Assembly: GCA_028023455.1 (NCBI GenBank)
Contig: JAQFVV010012668.1
Location: forward strand, 868,001 to 932,000
Direction of reading: 5' to 3'
DNA: 64,000 nucleotides
Source: Epiperipatus broadwayi
Lineage: Eukaryota; Onychophora; Udeonychophora; Euonychophora; Peripatidae
The notes beneath the pieces were generated by a model. The model was given only the letters and a program-made list of their open reading frames with translations. It was not told the origin of the DNA and did not search any database. Shown one piece after another: positions 36,415 through 49,039 of the stretch. Numbering within the stretch: the stretch's first letter is position 1; every line of letters starts with the position of its first letter. Made by a program: the position numbers and the translations under genes.

Positions 36415-37010
36415 TTCCTTTCTACCATATTCACTGCTTGAATCTTTAATTCTATATAACAAATTCCATCCTTTATACCATCCAATAAGATCATTTTACT
36501 TTTTCCCTTTCTTCTATTATTAGTCACCATCATTCAACTACTTTTTCTTCTTAATGTATGTCCATTCCAGTTTCTTTTGTTATGTCCAATCTCTTAATCA
36601 ATATTTCCCTTTCATCCATTCACAAAACCTCCTCATTGCTCAGTCTATGCATGCAAATGATTCCCTCCATTCTTTTCCAAAATGACCTCAAAAATGTTAA
36701 ATGTATTCTTATTTTTTTTTAATATTCAGTGTACAATCAAAGGCATTTGAATAATTTCTTTCTCAATTCTCTCTTCTAAGATCCACAAAATCTTTTCTTT
36801 GTCTTGGTAAATGATTTTTTTTCAATCCAATTCTTATTTTGATATTTTTACCATTTACATACTCTATCAACCAACTTTCAAAATGTTTAAATCCATTCAT
36901 CTGAACTTATAAAGATTCACCTGCATTCCTTTGCATTTCTTGCCATCCACAAAGTCTTGGTTTTATACACAGTAACTTTCATTTCATATAGACTAGAGAT
37001 TCATTTCATT
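36415..37010 (-). mobile_element. LINE 3' fragment (end of RT and C-terminal tail)
   Basis: The plus strand is pyrimidine-biased. The minus strand reads as a frameshifted C-terminal tail: NEEVL followed by MKEKRRLIKRLDI (about 36640-36590), then MILLDGIKDG (about 36500-36470) and a final stretch of roughly 15 codons. This order (NEEVL, R-LI, W-GH region, LLD-IKDG) is typical of the end of RTE-like LINE polyproteins. The upstream RT is unreadable and there are several stops. The 56.3-58.6 kb remnant may belong to the same broad group. Confidence 0.5.
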
Positions 37011-37617
37011 CTCAGTTATAATAGGTAAATCGACCATGAACCTTATATATATTATTCTATATCCAGTATTATTCCCTCCAAATATATAATCATGTGCATA
37101 TAAATAATGAAGTAAGAAAAACTTAATCTTTAATAAAAAAATAATAACATCCTACTTTATAAAGTGACCGGAAATCATTAATGTATTTAATGAAAGATTA
37201 TAATTGCCAATAAATGCAATCCTTGTCAGAAGATTTGATAAAAAAATGCATTAAACAATGACAAAAATATTTGAGACTTGTGTTATATTGAACCAAATTT
37301 AACAGATTATTTCAATTTCAATGGATAAAAGAAATAATTTATATTTTTTACAGTAACCATGCAAAATATAAAGATCAGCAAGTTATGTATTTATACTGTG
37401 ACCACATCTGATAGATGTTAAAATGCTGAAAAAGCTAAATATAATCGTGTAGCCCTGTGTAATTTGGTGAATGGTATGGTGGCAGATTTGTAAGCTTAAT
37501 CAACAAATCATGCCCCATCCAATCATATCCAACACTCAAATATCTTATAAGGTAAAAATTATGTGATAATGACTTAATAAAGATTATTGCTAATTATTTG
37601 TGCTAAAATATTATTTC

Positions 37618-38166
37618 TTAATCCTGTCCTTCACTGACGATAGCAAATAGCTTGAAATCATGATATGAAGGTGGAAATTAAGTTAGAGATAGTGAAATAC
37701 TCGCTCTGATGTTTATGTAAACAAACGCTTGAAGGTGTTTTGGGTATATTGCCATCTATTGTCATAAATACAAGCGTATGCAAGTTTTTAACTTGTGTTT
37801 TTTGTTTTTCATAAATGTACCTTTGAGGTCTTTCTTGCAATGATATATATTGCAGAGACTTCTACTATGTGGTGATGCTGAACTGATATCAGACCCATGT
37901 AGCTATCTGGCATGCGATGCTGAGTTTGAAGACATTAAGTGTCTAAAAGATTCACGCTGGCAAACTGAATAGAAACTGTTTCTTAAACGCTCAGAGTTTG
38001 TGTTTTAGATCTAGTTTCTTAATTCTGTCCTTCACTGACGACAGCAAATAGCTTGAAATCATGATATGAAGGTGGAAATTAAGTTAGAGATAGTGAAATA
38101 CTCACTCTGATGTTTATGTAAACAAACACTTGAAGGTGTTTTTGGTATAATGCCATCTATTGTCAT
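37618..38166. repeat. 148 bp direct repeat pair, 400 bp apart
   Basis: Units at 37618-37765 and 38018-38166 differ at only a few positions; both run from CTTAAT(C/T)CTGTCCTTCACTG to CCATCTATTGTCATA. The DNA between them (37766-38017) includes a diverged piece of family X (TGGTGATGCTGAAC, AGCTATCTGG and GAGTTTGAAGAC, about 37870-37945) related to 38810-38880. This could be LTR-like ends, or a duplication through which family X material was captured. Confidence 0.85.
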
Positions 38167-38175
38167 ATATATATA

Positions 38176-38701
38176 TGTTCATTAGAGTGAGCATACAAAT
38201 AGCTCCAATCAAGCTTTAATTTATAAGTTCTGAAAGAAAAAGAATTCAAAATCTCTATCAGAATGTCCTCATCCCCAGACCAATTGGTTTTGAGCTTATG
38301 GCTCGCCTCAGTGAGGAGCTAGGACTCCAGACACTAGATCAAAAATACCAACACAAAAGTCAGCACTTATCTAATATGTTACTAAAAATTTAAAAACCTA
38401 AATTTTTCAGGCATGTAAATGTCTTCAAATCCAGCCTTACAAACCAGAAGACATTTACATGTCTGAAAAATTCAGGTTTTCAAATCAATAGTAATATATT
38501 AATTAGATAAGTGTTGACTTTTGAATTGGCATTTTGGATACAGTGTCAGGGGTCCTCACTCTTCACTGAGGTAAGCCATAAGCTCAAAACCAATTGGTCT
38601 GGGGATGAGAACATTCCAATAGAGATTTTGAATTCTTTCTTTTTCGGCACTTATAAATTAAAGCTTGATTGGAGCTATTGGTAAACTCCCTGTAGTGAAC
38701 A
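38176..38701. mobile_element. Foldback family X, palindromic copy
   Basis: Two arms of about 250 bp (38176-38426 and 38447-38701) are near-perfect reverse complements around a 20 bp loop. Landmarks are AGCTCCAATCAAGCTTTAAT near the outside, CCCCAGACCAATTGGTTTTG in the middle and AGACATTTACATGTCTGAAA near the centre. There is no coding capacity. The DNA would form a very stable cruciform or a long RNA hairpin. It is a head-to-head pair of the single-arm unit seen next to it at 38735-39245. Confidence 0.9.
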
Positions 38702-38734
38702 TTTTAATACAAGCTTAAAAGCAAGTTACACAAT

Positions 38735-39245
38735 TTGTCTTGTTTTATTAATTATTATAAGTGTACCCTTAAAGGCTTTTGTGATTTTATATTGTTGAGG
38801 TTATTAATACATGGTGATACTGAACCGAGTTCAAACCTATATAGTTATCTGGTTTGCAAGGCTGGATTTGAAGACTTTTACGTGTCTGAAAAATTCAGGT
38901 TTTTCAAATCGATAGTAATGTATTAAATAAGTGCTGACTTTTGTCAAGCATTGGTGGCCTACTGGTTAGCATAGCTGTCTTCCAAGCAGCTGATCAGGTT
39001 CACTTCCCGATCGATGCATTTGACATATGAAAAAAAAGTGCTGACTTTTGAGTTGGTATTTTGGATCTAGTGTCTGAAATCCTAGATCCTCATTAAGGTG
39101 AGCCATAAGCTCGAAACCAATTGGTCTGGGGATGAGGGCATTCCGATAGAGATTTTGAATTCTTCCTTTTTCGGCACTTATAAAGTAAAGCTTGATTGGA
39201 GCTATTGGTAAGCTCCCTCTAGTGAACATTTTAATACAAGCTTAA
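38735..39245 (+). mobile_element. Family X, single-arm copy with a tRNA retropseudogene insertion
   Basis: This segment repeats the right arm of the adjacent foldback in the same order: GTCTGAAAAATTCAGG, AGTGCTGACTTTTG, TGGATCTAGTGTC, CCATAAGCTCGAAACCAATTG and AAGCTTGATTGGAGC. It extends about 140 bp further on its inner side, to about 38735. The arm is interrupted at 38944-39035 by a tRNA-derived insertion. The internal open frames are incidental. Confidence 0.8.
38944..39035 (+). mobile_element. tRNA-Gly(TCC)-derived retropseudogene or minimal SINE
   Basis: Positions 38948-39018 fold as a tRNA. There is a 7 bp acceptor stem (two wobble pairs) and a 5 bp anticodon stem with loop CTTCCAA (anticodon TCC, Gly). 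The T stem has 4 of 5 pairs; the D stem is degraded. Box A TGGCCTACTGG (38955-38965) matches the consensus and box B GGTTCACTTCC (38997-39007) is close. A short 3' extension and an A run follow. It is flanked by perfect 15 bp target-site duplications AAGTGCTGACTTTTG (38929-38943 and 39036-39050). This is a LINE-mobilised tRNA copy, not a functional tRNA gene. Confidence 0.9.
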
Positions 39246-39329
39246 AAACAAGTTACCAATGTGTCTTGTGGCAAACCACATCATCATCTCCTTAAATACA
39301 TCAAATTAAATTAAAAAATATAGGGAATA

Positions 39330-40430
39330 AGAATAGAGAATCAGCATGAATTATGAAATATGTAGTAAATAGTTATCCTACTCCTAAGTTATAAACTCTA
39401 CAAATTATAACAAACTATCAGCATTGTACAAGAAAATCCAACTCCATCATCAAGAACAATCAACATCTATAGTCAACAATCAATCACTGTGACTGGATTT
39501 AAAAAGGTACATTACAATTCAGGCCACTGGCAAACTCAGGGCAGATATAACACAATAGTCTAGATGCACATATTTAAGTGCTAATCCATCACTCATAATA
39601 ATAAAAACATTATGCTAGAATACAGAAAGATGTTGATTATCATCAATGCTCTGGTCACAGTTGTATTAATGTACTGGCCAACAATAAACTTAATTTCTAA
39701 TGAAAAAGAAAATGCAGAAAAAGGACTTTAAAGATGATACCTTAGCACCATCCAGAGTTAACATTTGGATGTTCAAACAAAAACCCTTACATCCATATAA
39801 CTAATCATTATGCTTTAATCTAGCTCAGAAAGCAAGAATTCTATGAACTGTTACTGTGAGACAGAGATAAATAAATATAAGTTTATTCTAATTTATTTTA
39901 AAATAACTTTACTGGTATAATTTGAAAACAATCCCTCATATTATAAGCTGTATTAAAGTTAAGTCACATACACTGCCAATTAATGTAAAAGATAGCTGGA
40001 CATTAACACTAAAATATATTTTAAACAATTATTTAATAACCTAACTGATTAATAATTAAAAATGACACAATAATATGAAAATTTAAATTTATACATTCTT
40101 ATCAAAGTATAATTTCATATTAAAAAGATTAACCAATTGAGTTTCATTGATTAATTAAATTAACTTTTTGTATCATTAAGTAATTTTCCTTTCAATAAGT
40201 AATATTGTAAAATGACTTTTTGATCAGAGATAAAGAGTTAAAATTAATTTAATTTTTTGGATAATTTTTGGGGAAAAATAAATAAATAAAATATATCAAA
40301 TTTAATAAAAATTAAGTTAATTTAAAAAACTGTTTCTAGAATTTTGAAAGGCAAAAAATTACACGAATTAAAAACCATGTTTCAATTGAAAAAGATACTA
40401 ATAAAACTATTAATTCACCTCCTTTCAATT
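39330..40430 (+). repeat. Dispersed non-coding repeat Y, copy 2
   Basis: It aligns with 15780-16870 in the same orientation, with many small indels (landmarks are given at copy 1). It starts about 85 bp after the family X copy ends. Unclassified. Confidence 0.75.
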
Positions 40431-43400
40431 TAAAGAAATTTCCAAATTATACCTAAACTCCATGATGTAAATCTGTCAAATGGATTTTCTAAACATAATA
40501 CCAAAAAATCTCTACATAATTATAAACTATTAATTCTAAATTAGCCATATTGTAGATAACTACATCATTATATGTTACAACACACACATATATTTAATGT
40601 ATGCATGGAATCTTTAAAAATAAACAAACTCACAATTCAATAAAATTTAAATAGTTAGGATTTTTGCCTAACATTTAAGATTACTAATTATTTAAAAAAA
40701 ATGTAGAAAATACTTTAGCAGAGTAATTAAGAACTTTAATTACAAGCTTGAAATAAACTAATTATAAGTTTAATTTTTTCACAACTCAAATGAGAATTAA
40801 AAAATTCAGAGATAAAGCATTTCAAAAAAATTTGAAAAATGAAAAAAAAAAAGACTCAACTATTTATAGCTACAAATAGTAGATTAAAAAAAAAATTAAA
40901 ATTATGTGTGAAAATTATAAGTAGAAATAACAATGTTCACATATAGCCTTTTCGATTAAATAAACAAAACAAAACATATAGTAAGACTATATACTTACTA
41001 AAGACAGCATCAAATAATATAAAGATTATTGTAAGCATAATTGAGAACAATCTGCATGCATAGTTATTTATAAGTGCATAATGATATATCTCTCAAAATA
41101 TTAATACATATACAGGTTTTTAAAATTACCAAACTACTACTATACAGATTTTTCCACAAAACTTTCCAACTTCCTAATTTATTTATTAAGTTCTGTAAAA
41201 GTATTAACATTATTCACATATACTCATTTCACTAAATCTATCCATAAATGAAGAAAGGTTTCTTCACATTCTTAAAGATTTTTCTATCTATGACTCTATA
41301 TGTTCAACTATTATTATCAATTTGTTGGATATTTTATTTATAGTACCTTTTTCTTTGGTGTGACTATCTGATTTTATCTTTCAACCTCTTTTATGATAGA
41401 TATTTTTTCCATCTAACATCATTAATAAACATCAGAAAATAATGTAATTATTATCTAATTCAAATGTTTTTTTCATCTTTTAGTGTGACATCTAGCATAC
41501 TTTTTTCCACCCTTTTTTGAATGATGTGATTGTATTTTATAAATGATTGAATAATGTTTTAAGTTTTTTCATCTATTAAACTTGACCAAATATAGTTTTT
41601 GAAAATTTTATTCTCTTTCTCCAAAAAAATGTCAACAACCATTGAAATAGATTTCAATTTGTGTAATTATATCTTCCTGATTTTGTTAGTGGACGTAAAT
41701 GAATAAATAAAAAGTTCAACTAATTCATCTAGATGTTTTTTATTTTTAACTTTTTATATAACTTGACTTTATATAATTGTGCTGAATAGCTATAGAATAA
41801 TATGATAAAAACACCTCTTGCTTTAAGAAAGAGCACTATCATGGACTCAAGACACAAATAAATTCCCTTCAAATGCAATCTCACAAAAAATAAAAATGCA
41901 AGGTTGATTTAAAATTACAACAGTCATTTTCATAATACATTTTCTGTATTTAAAGTAGAACATCAATATCATTTCAACTTAAAAAAATGTTCATGACTTT
42001 AATGACAAATAAGAAGATATTGAAAGCAAATGAAATATAAATAATACCTGTCAGTTAAGAATACAATTTCACATATAACATCACCAGTGAAACTTATGGT
42101 AAAAATAGTGGGTAATCATTTAAAAATAACTCTTTATTTAAAGTCATAAAATTAAAATCAGCCATATAGATGAGTAAATTTATGATGATATTTTGAAATG
42201 TAACAAGGAATAACAAAATGCCAATAATAAAATAAATAAATGCAGCACTACCATTGGGTAAGAAGCACCTTGCACAAGATAAATTTTAGCACCTTCCCAC
42301 AATTCTACGAAATAAAATTTGTAAATTAAAAAACATTTTTTCCTGGTGCTTTCACAAAAAAAAAAAAAACCCTTAAAAATATAGCTTTAGTCATTTAATG
42401 GGTTTATGTGTTTCATTCCTTTATTTCTATAAAATTAACTCACAGATTAAAACACATGCTAAAATAAAAATATTTAAAAAATAATTTCTGAAACAATAAT
42501 TAAATAATATCTTGAAACAAGAATATTTATTTAGTAAATTTGAAAATTTTAATTTTTTTCTTTCAAAAGTTTTCAGATTTCTTTTTTTGCACAATCCTGC
42601 TAGTTTATTTACCATAAAAAAATATCATCAACAGCCAAAGAAATGCTTCACTTCTGAACTCTGCCCTGCATAGTGTGGAGAAAAAAGGCTTGTGTCCATT
42701 ATTCTTTTTGAAGTGCATTAGTTATAAAAGCTGATGCAACTCTTTGACATCTTTATCAATATTTAGATCAACTTTAACCACATGTCAACTATTAATTAAA
42801 AATAGTTAAAAATTCAATATGCATATTGAATTTATTAGTATTTATTCTAGAGTATTTTGATTACTATATATATATATATATTTTCTTAAGTGAAATATAT
42901 ATATTAATCTTTCATCTGATAATGATGATCTGTATGTAGCAATGATTTCCAACCTAAGTTATGCATATAATTTATATAAAGTTATGCGTATAATTTATGC
43001 ATACAAGGCAGAACATTTAAGCATAAAATGAATAATTATGCTTAAAACACATACATCAATAGTGCCAGAAAAAATAGATGTCTAAAAATATTATTGACTC
43101 ATCTTATTGGCTTCACTTCTCAAAGCTCTTCAATTTTTAAATATTAACACAATTGCCTTATTATATTAAACATCAGACAATTATTGCTTAATCATGAGTT
43201 ATTAAACTTTATTTCCTCTATGATAAGCATTTCAATTAAGTTTAAAGATTACAAATATATAATTTACAAATTATTATGACATGCAATAGAAACAATTTCC
43301 TCCATTATTTATCATGCAGAATGCCTAAAGCCTAATTCTCACTTTATTTTAATGAATGGTGGGAATTCTTTCCTAAATAATGTGAAAAAAATAAGATATG

Positions 43401-44366
43401 AATATTTGAAGACACTCAGTAGCACACCAATTATATACCTAGCTTTCAACCCTTTTTTTCCATAAACATTCAACAAACAGAAAACACTTCAATCAGTCTT
43501 GAAAGCAGAGCTTCAATGAATGAATTCTCTTAGGTCTTTTTTATGTTTTTTCTCATTGCCATCATTTTAAGTTTTAAATTAATTATTTCATTATTTTTTA
43601 ATCCTATTATTGAATTATTTATTTAAAGTTATGACATATAAATTCAAAATAACAGCAATTACATTAATTAAAACAATTTGATAAAATGAAGGGTACAATT
43701 TATGTAAACTGGCTGCCACAAAATACACATGTTAAAAAAATGAAATTATTAATCTATAATATTAAAAAAAACTTTAACAAATAACATGATTATATTTCTA
43801 TTTATTGTATATATTATTTTTAAAATATTATTGTAACTAAATCTGACAAACAGATGATAAGTTTAATTAATAATAAAAAAAAAGTAATCAAATAAAAACT
43901 GATGTTAAAAATAATAAAAAAGTTTAGAACAAATGAAATAATGCATGTTTTAAAAAAGAAAACAACATGTAAAAAAAAATTAGATTAGATTATTATTTTT
44001 TAGATATATAAATAAATAAAAAAATACTCAAAAAAAGAGAAAGTGTAAATGGCATACTAAGTATGGTGAAGAGAGAGAAAGGTTAGTTTAAAATGGCATC
44101 AAGTAATTCATCAGTAAATCCTATTAGTATTGTAGTAAATATGTATTTATAAATTGTGATGAATTACTGAACACACGATTAGAGCAAGTTTTATTGGGAG
44201 ATGCTAATCTTTCTCATTTAGAAGTAATGCCATTTCTAGACATTTATATATCTTCACTCAGAATTCTTTGCATTAATCATTTTGGAAATTTACCAGAATT
44301 GTCTTTATCATAACATATTTCAGTTACAAGAAATTTTTGTTATTATAGAAATCCATGTTGAAAGTA
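40431..44366. other. Anonymous AT-rich DNA
   Basis: No gene recognised. A pyrimidine-biased part at about 41280-41640 might be a very old LINE on the minus strand, but no motif can be read. A small mixed-composition patch lies at 42640-42720. Confidence 0.4.
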
Positions 44367-45606
44367 CACCTGGGTCTCGTTTTATGCGGTAGATAGGTTC
44401 CTCAGAAAACACGCACAAAATAGACTTAACTTATATTGAAAAATGAGGAATACATACTGTAATTTTCCAAAAATCACATAAAAGCAAAGCAACAATGTAA
44501 AATTACTTTAAAATTCGCATAAAAATAAAAAAATAAAATTGGACTAATAAAAAATGTATAATTTGAAAAAAATTGATACAAGACAAACTTTTTTTTTTAC
44601 TTTTTTTATTAACTACAGTATTTAATTTTATTCAAAACAATATATTTTTATGCATAATTTACATTTTTTTCACACATGAATGCTTCTCCTTAAAAGAAGT
44701 CAAGAGGAAATACAACTAAAGCATTTTCCAATCGCTGTTGGTCCTTCCCATTTCACTAAGTGATCTAAAATTGAAATTTTTGTTTCCAAAGAAATTCATT
44801 TTCTTAGGTGTTTTTTTCTCTCCGTTAGAGTAAAGTAAAAGTTTAAAATAAAAATAAGAACTTAAGACTTACGATAATAAAAAGACATCAACTCACTACT
44901 GTTGGGCAAAATTTAATTAAAACAAACAATTAAAAATTAAATTCTTATTTTTGTCTATAATTTTTTATTTTCAATTCCGTTTAAAAATCAAATTTCATTG
45001 TTTCACATCACCTTAATTTCAGATCACATTATGTAATTTTTAAATTGTTAATTACAATTAAAAATCAGATTTTAATTGTCAAATTTAATTGTGTCCACTG
45101 CTGTTATTAACCCTTTAAAAATAAACTTGCAGACACTAAATGATTAATTGATTTGTACTCCTTTTTTAAAAAGGAAAAATAGAACGTGATTTAAAATGCA
45201 AAAACAACAACATACATAGTATTTTTCATCTATAACGTTTGAACAGATTTACATTATAGTCTTGTAAAATTTAATGTATGTATATAAAATGGGGAAATCC
45301 TGATTTTAAGTGAATTATGAACTTCTTTATTGCATAAAATCTATTACAGTACTATTATAAAGCGCTGAAAATATTGAAATTATTAGATGGAAGTCGGAAC
45401 TCCAATAATGCGCTATTACTTTAAATATGACATGAGTGTGCAAAATTTATAAGATTTAGAGAAATAGCGCATTATCGAAGCTCAACTTCTGATCTAATAA
45501 TTTTTATCGCATCAAAGAAACCGCATACAAAGACATTAAGAAGAAACATGAATCACGTAACTTCAAAATCGCATTAAATAAATCCGTATAAAACGAGACC
45601 CGGGTG
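44367..45606 (+). mobile_element. TA-flanked non-autonomous DNA transposon, copy 2
   Basis: A 1,240 bp relative of the 28.1 kb element with the same terminal inverted repeats (CACCTGGGTCTCGTTTTATG... and its complement ending at 45606). It has TA on each side (44365-44366 and 45607-45608). Internal sequence is co-linear with several indels. The internal hairpin (about 45380-45422 with 45461-45501) is longer and better paired here than in copy 1. There is no transposase frame. Confidence 0.88.
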
Positions 45607-46439
45607 TATTTATAATTATCTCAGTATAATCTTTCTGTAATTATTTTATCCTATATATATATTTACACTATATATATATATTTAAAAAGCTTATTTAATA
45701 TTGATTTACTTTTCCTTGGAATGATATACCCAATTTAATAACTCATCCACATTAAATTACACAATAATGTGAATAATCTATTATTTTCCTGCCTATTTTT
45801 TTTATGTATTTCAATATTTATATTTGTTATTTTGATTGGAATAATAATTTTTATTTAAATTTCTACAATACAAATACTAAAGCTAAAACAGGTTCTTGAA
45901 TTATTTTAATTAGTCCCCATTTTTGTCAACCAATAGAGCAATTATATTATATTTTCAGCTTTTGACATTCATTATATTTGCAAATTGGTCATAAAATTAC
46001 AAATAAAATGCCTTTAAAAAAAAAAAAAAAATTAAAACAAAAAGATCTCTTAAAAAATTTAATATTTGAAAAAAAAAAATAAAAATAAAAATATCTATCC
46101 ATTTTAATTGTATGAAGCACTATGTAAATAATTAGAATAATATTATTAATATTATACTAATTAAAATCTGACAAAATTTTAAAACGAGAATCTTTGACAT
46201 AAATTATATAATAAGTTAGAAAAGTTATATATCATTAAGTCAAATCTTCCTTTTTTCTGTTGTTGAATTATTTTATTTCAAAACTAAAAAAAAAATTATT
46301 TACCTTTTTTTTTTTTTACAAAAAACATTATCTCTAAAATGTTCAGATTAAAAAAAAGACATTATTACAATGAAAAGATTAATAAAATTCCTTTTATAAA
46401 AATTATTAACTATACATTTAATATAAAGGTAAAATGGAT

Positions 46440-46700
46440 TTCAAACAGCCCATTGAAGGATAAAGGCCTCTCCTACAGCACCTCATAGAGAAACTGAGAA
46501 CCCCCAAAAAAGGAATATATAACTAGCTTGTTAACTATCAGGGGTGAGATGTTTGATTAGTCTTCTGCCATCACTGTCTAATTCAGAATAACTAGATAAG
46601 AATTTACTGATGTACAAATATCTGGGTTGGCAATAGTCCAATTAGTGAAACAAAAATCCGGAAGTTGTGAAAAAAAAATCAAGTTTCCTTGGCAAATAGA
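46440..46700. repeat. Possible dispersed repeat fragment
   Basis: The phrase CCCATTGAAGGATAAAGGCC with CTCTCCTAC beside it is the kind of sequence that recurs in invertebrate interspersed repeats, and the patch is less AT-rich than its flanks. No second copy is seen in this window, so the call rests on style only. Confidence 0.3.
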
Positions 46701-46869
46701 TGTGCTATTACTACACTATGTAATTAAACCATAATTAAATTTATTATGACTGATTAGCTCATTTTAACCTAAATGTGGAGTGTATGTGGATGATTATTTT
46801 AGACAAAACTTTCTAAGATTATACTTATGTATATTTATAAAATATTAAAGATTTTAAGACTTCTCATTC

Positions 46870-47010
46870 GATAATTTAATATACAAAATTAACAAAGCGT
46901 ATGCCACACTTGAATGAGAAGCTATAAAGATACACAGAAATTATTACATGCTAAGCGCTTTCGAGGCCTATTGCCTCATATTCATAGCGGTACTGTGACC
47001 TTTAGACTTA
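46870..47010 (-). repeat. Possible retroelement 3' fragment
   Basis: On the minus strand, GAGGCAATAGGCCTCGAAAG with GCGCTTAGCATG following is a phrase I associate with ends of interspersed retroelements in invertebrates, possibly Penelope-like. There is no internal confirmation; low confidence. Confidence 0.25.
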
Positions 47011-47272
47011 ATGCTTGCATAAATAAATTAACGCAATGTTTTAATCTTTCAAAATCACACCAATATTTTATCCATTTCAAACTTGCCAACTAAATCTATA
47101 ATATTGAATATTTTCCATTCTAGATATCAGCAAACATCTACACGAAATTAACAAAAAAAAATTGAAAACAATCAATCATCCATCCAAAAATCAAAATTAT
47201 TTTTGACTAATCTTACCTATCTGAAGGTCCACGATCTTAATGCCAGCAAATATTTCTATTAATTCACCTATT

Positions 47273-47296
47273 TCTCTCTCTCTCTCTCTCTCTGTT
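47273..47296 (+). repeat. (CT)n microsatellite
   Basis: About 11 uninterrupted CT units after TTT. Confidence 0.95.
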
Positions 47297-49039
47297 ATTT
47301 CAATGCTCCTAACACTTAAGCAACTTATTTTCAAATGAAAATAAAATAATATATAGCACACATCATTACAATTACATAAATATTTTGAAATCATAACTAC
47401 TTAACATATACATAAATATGAATTAAAAAACTGATCTGAATGTTAAGAAAAAAAATACAACGTAAATAAATAATTTAAAAATAAAAAGAAGCAATCAATA
47501 TTGATATTAAAAGTTCAGAAAAGGTGAGGGAGGGAGTATGCATGTAAATTCCAGAGGGAAAAAAATAAATGTAGGAATATTCTGATCTATTAGATGTAAT
47601 CAGATATCTAATATTGTTCTCACTGCTGCTAATCTGCTAAAGGCAAAATCTCTATTATGTTTCCATTCATAACAAGCGATGTCAGTGCATTAAATGACAG
47701 ATACAGATGACAAGCTTATTAAAAACACTCACTGGGTAATTAGATTGGGTAACCACAATGAAGAAAAATGGCTTTCATTTTCAGATAACATGACTTATAA
47801 AGTTTGGATTATAAAAATTTTGAGAACAGTATTTAAAATATATAATTTTATTTTAGATAAAACATCAAAGGATTACTGAATAATAAATTCGCAAATTATC
47901 ATCATTTTTCACATTTCTGTTTCAAGATATTTAGCAATTAATTTAACAGTAACTTTTAGAATTATTTTGGTAGATTATAATATAGGCATTTACAAATAGA
48001 ATAAATTTTTTCAAGATATTTATTAGTTTTAATATATAAAAATAATTTACTAAAGTACTATGAATTGTTATGAGTGCTTTAAAACTAATATTAAAAAACT
48101 GGAGAATGTATAAGATCAATCTTCTTTCAAATAAGATATGACAGAGATTATTAAAGTATGTAAAAAGAGCAAAACCAATTTATGATGTCAGAGAAAATGT
48201 AAAGAATTAGCTAGTACAATTGTATATTTTGGAAAATTTCTTTTAAGTCACTCTTTATTTCAGCACAAAGTCATTAAGGACTTCCATCTTTTATTTCATT
48301 ACCAGTGAAATTTGTAAACTTACTGACTATACCTTGCTCAAAAAAAAACAAAAAACAATTCTCTATTTTGTGAGAGTAAATTAAAAAAGAATGAACTAAA
48401 AAAAGTAATAATAATTCTGTAGCTATTGTGTGTGAAATGAAAATATTTATATTTATATTATGGCTGCAATTAAAAGTGAACATCTAACTCAATTCCTTAT
48501 TTTTTTTAAAAAAAGAAAACAATAACATAAACAAATTAATTCCACACTTAGTATATATGTATATACCGAAGATAATATGTAAAAAATATATTCTACTAGA
48601 GTATTTAGACAATGTTCTACTATTAGCAATAACTCTTAGATAAAAAACAATATTTGTTACTTTGTTGAGCAAGGTTTATGCTGTATCAAAAGCTCACTCA
48701 ACAATGTAACAGATATTGTTTTGTATCTGAGCTTTATTACTGTAATAGCTGATAACTGTGTACATATGCTGGTAAAATATATTTTCTCTTATATATTGTA
48801 ACTATAAATTTTGCTATGGAAATTAATAAACACAGCTATAATCCATAAAAAAAATTATTGGCTTTCTTTTCATGTTAAATTAAGTAAATCAATCACTATT
48901 ATTGGTAAAATGGCAGGTGATTTGGTTTAAAATGAATTTACAAAAAAGTCTCTTATATTACTATCTATTATATTATAATAGAGTGGTAGAAAGTCACCCA
49001 AAATGTCTTCCAAACAGATGTTAGTAATAAATGTTTAGC
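47297..49039. other. Anonymous AT-rich DNA
   Basis: No gene recognised. A 61-codon frame at 47694-47879 has no recognisable feature and is probably chance. Confidence 0.4.

Noticed and set aside
38948-39018. Functional tRNA-Gly gene
   Set aside because: The D stem is disrupted, and a 3' A run and target-site duplications show it is a reverse-transcribed insertion.
38735-39229. Open frames on both strands over 38735-38926 and 38966-39229
   Set aside because: They lie wholly within the family X repeat and the tRNA-derived insertion.
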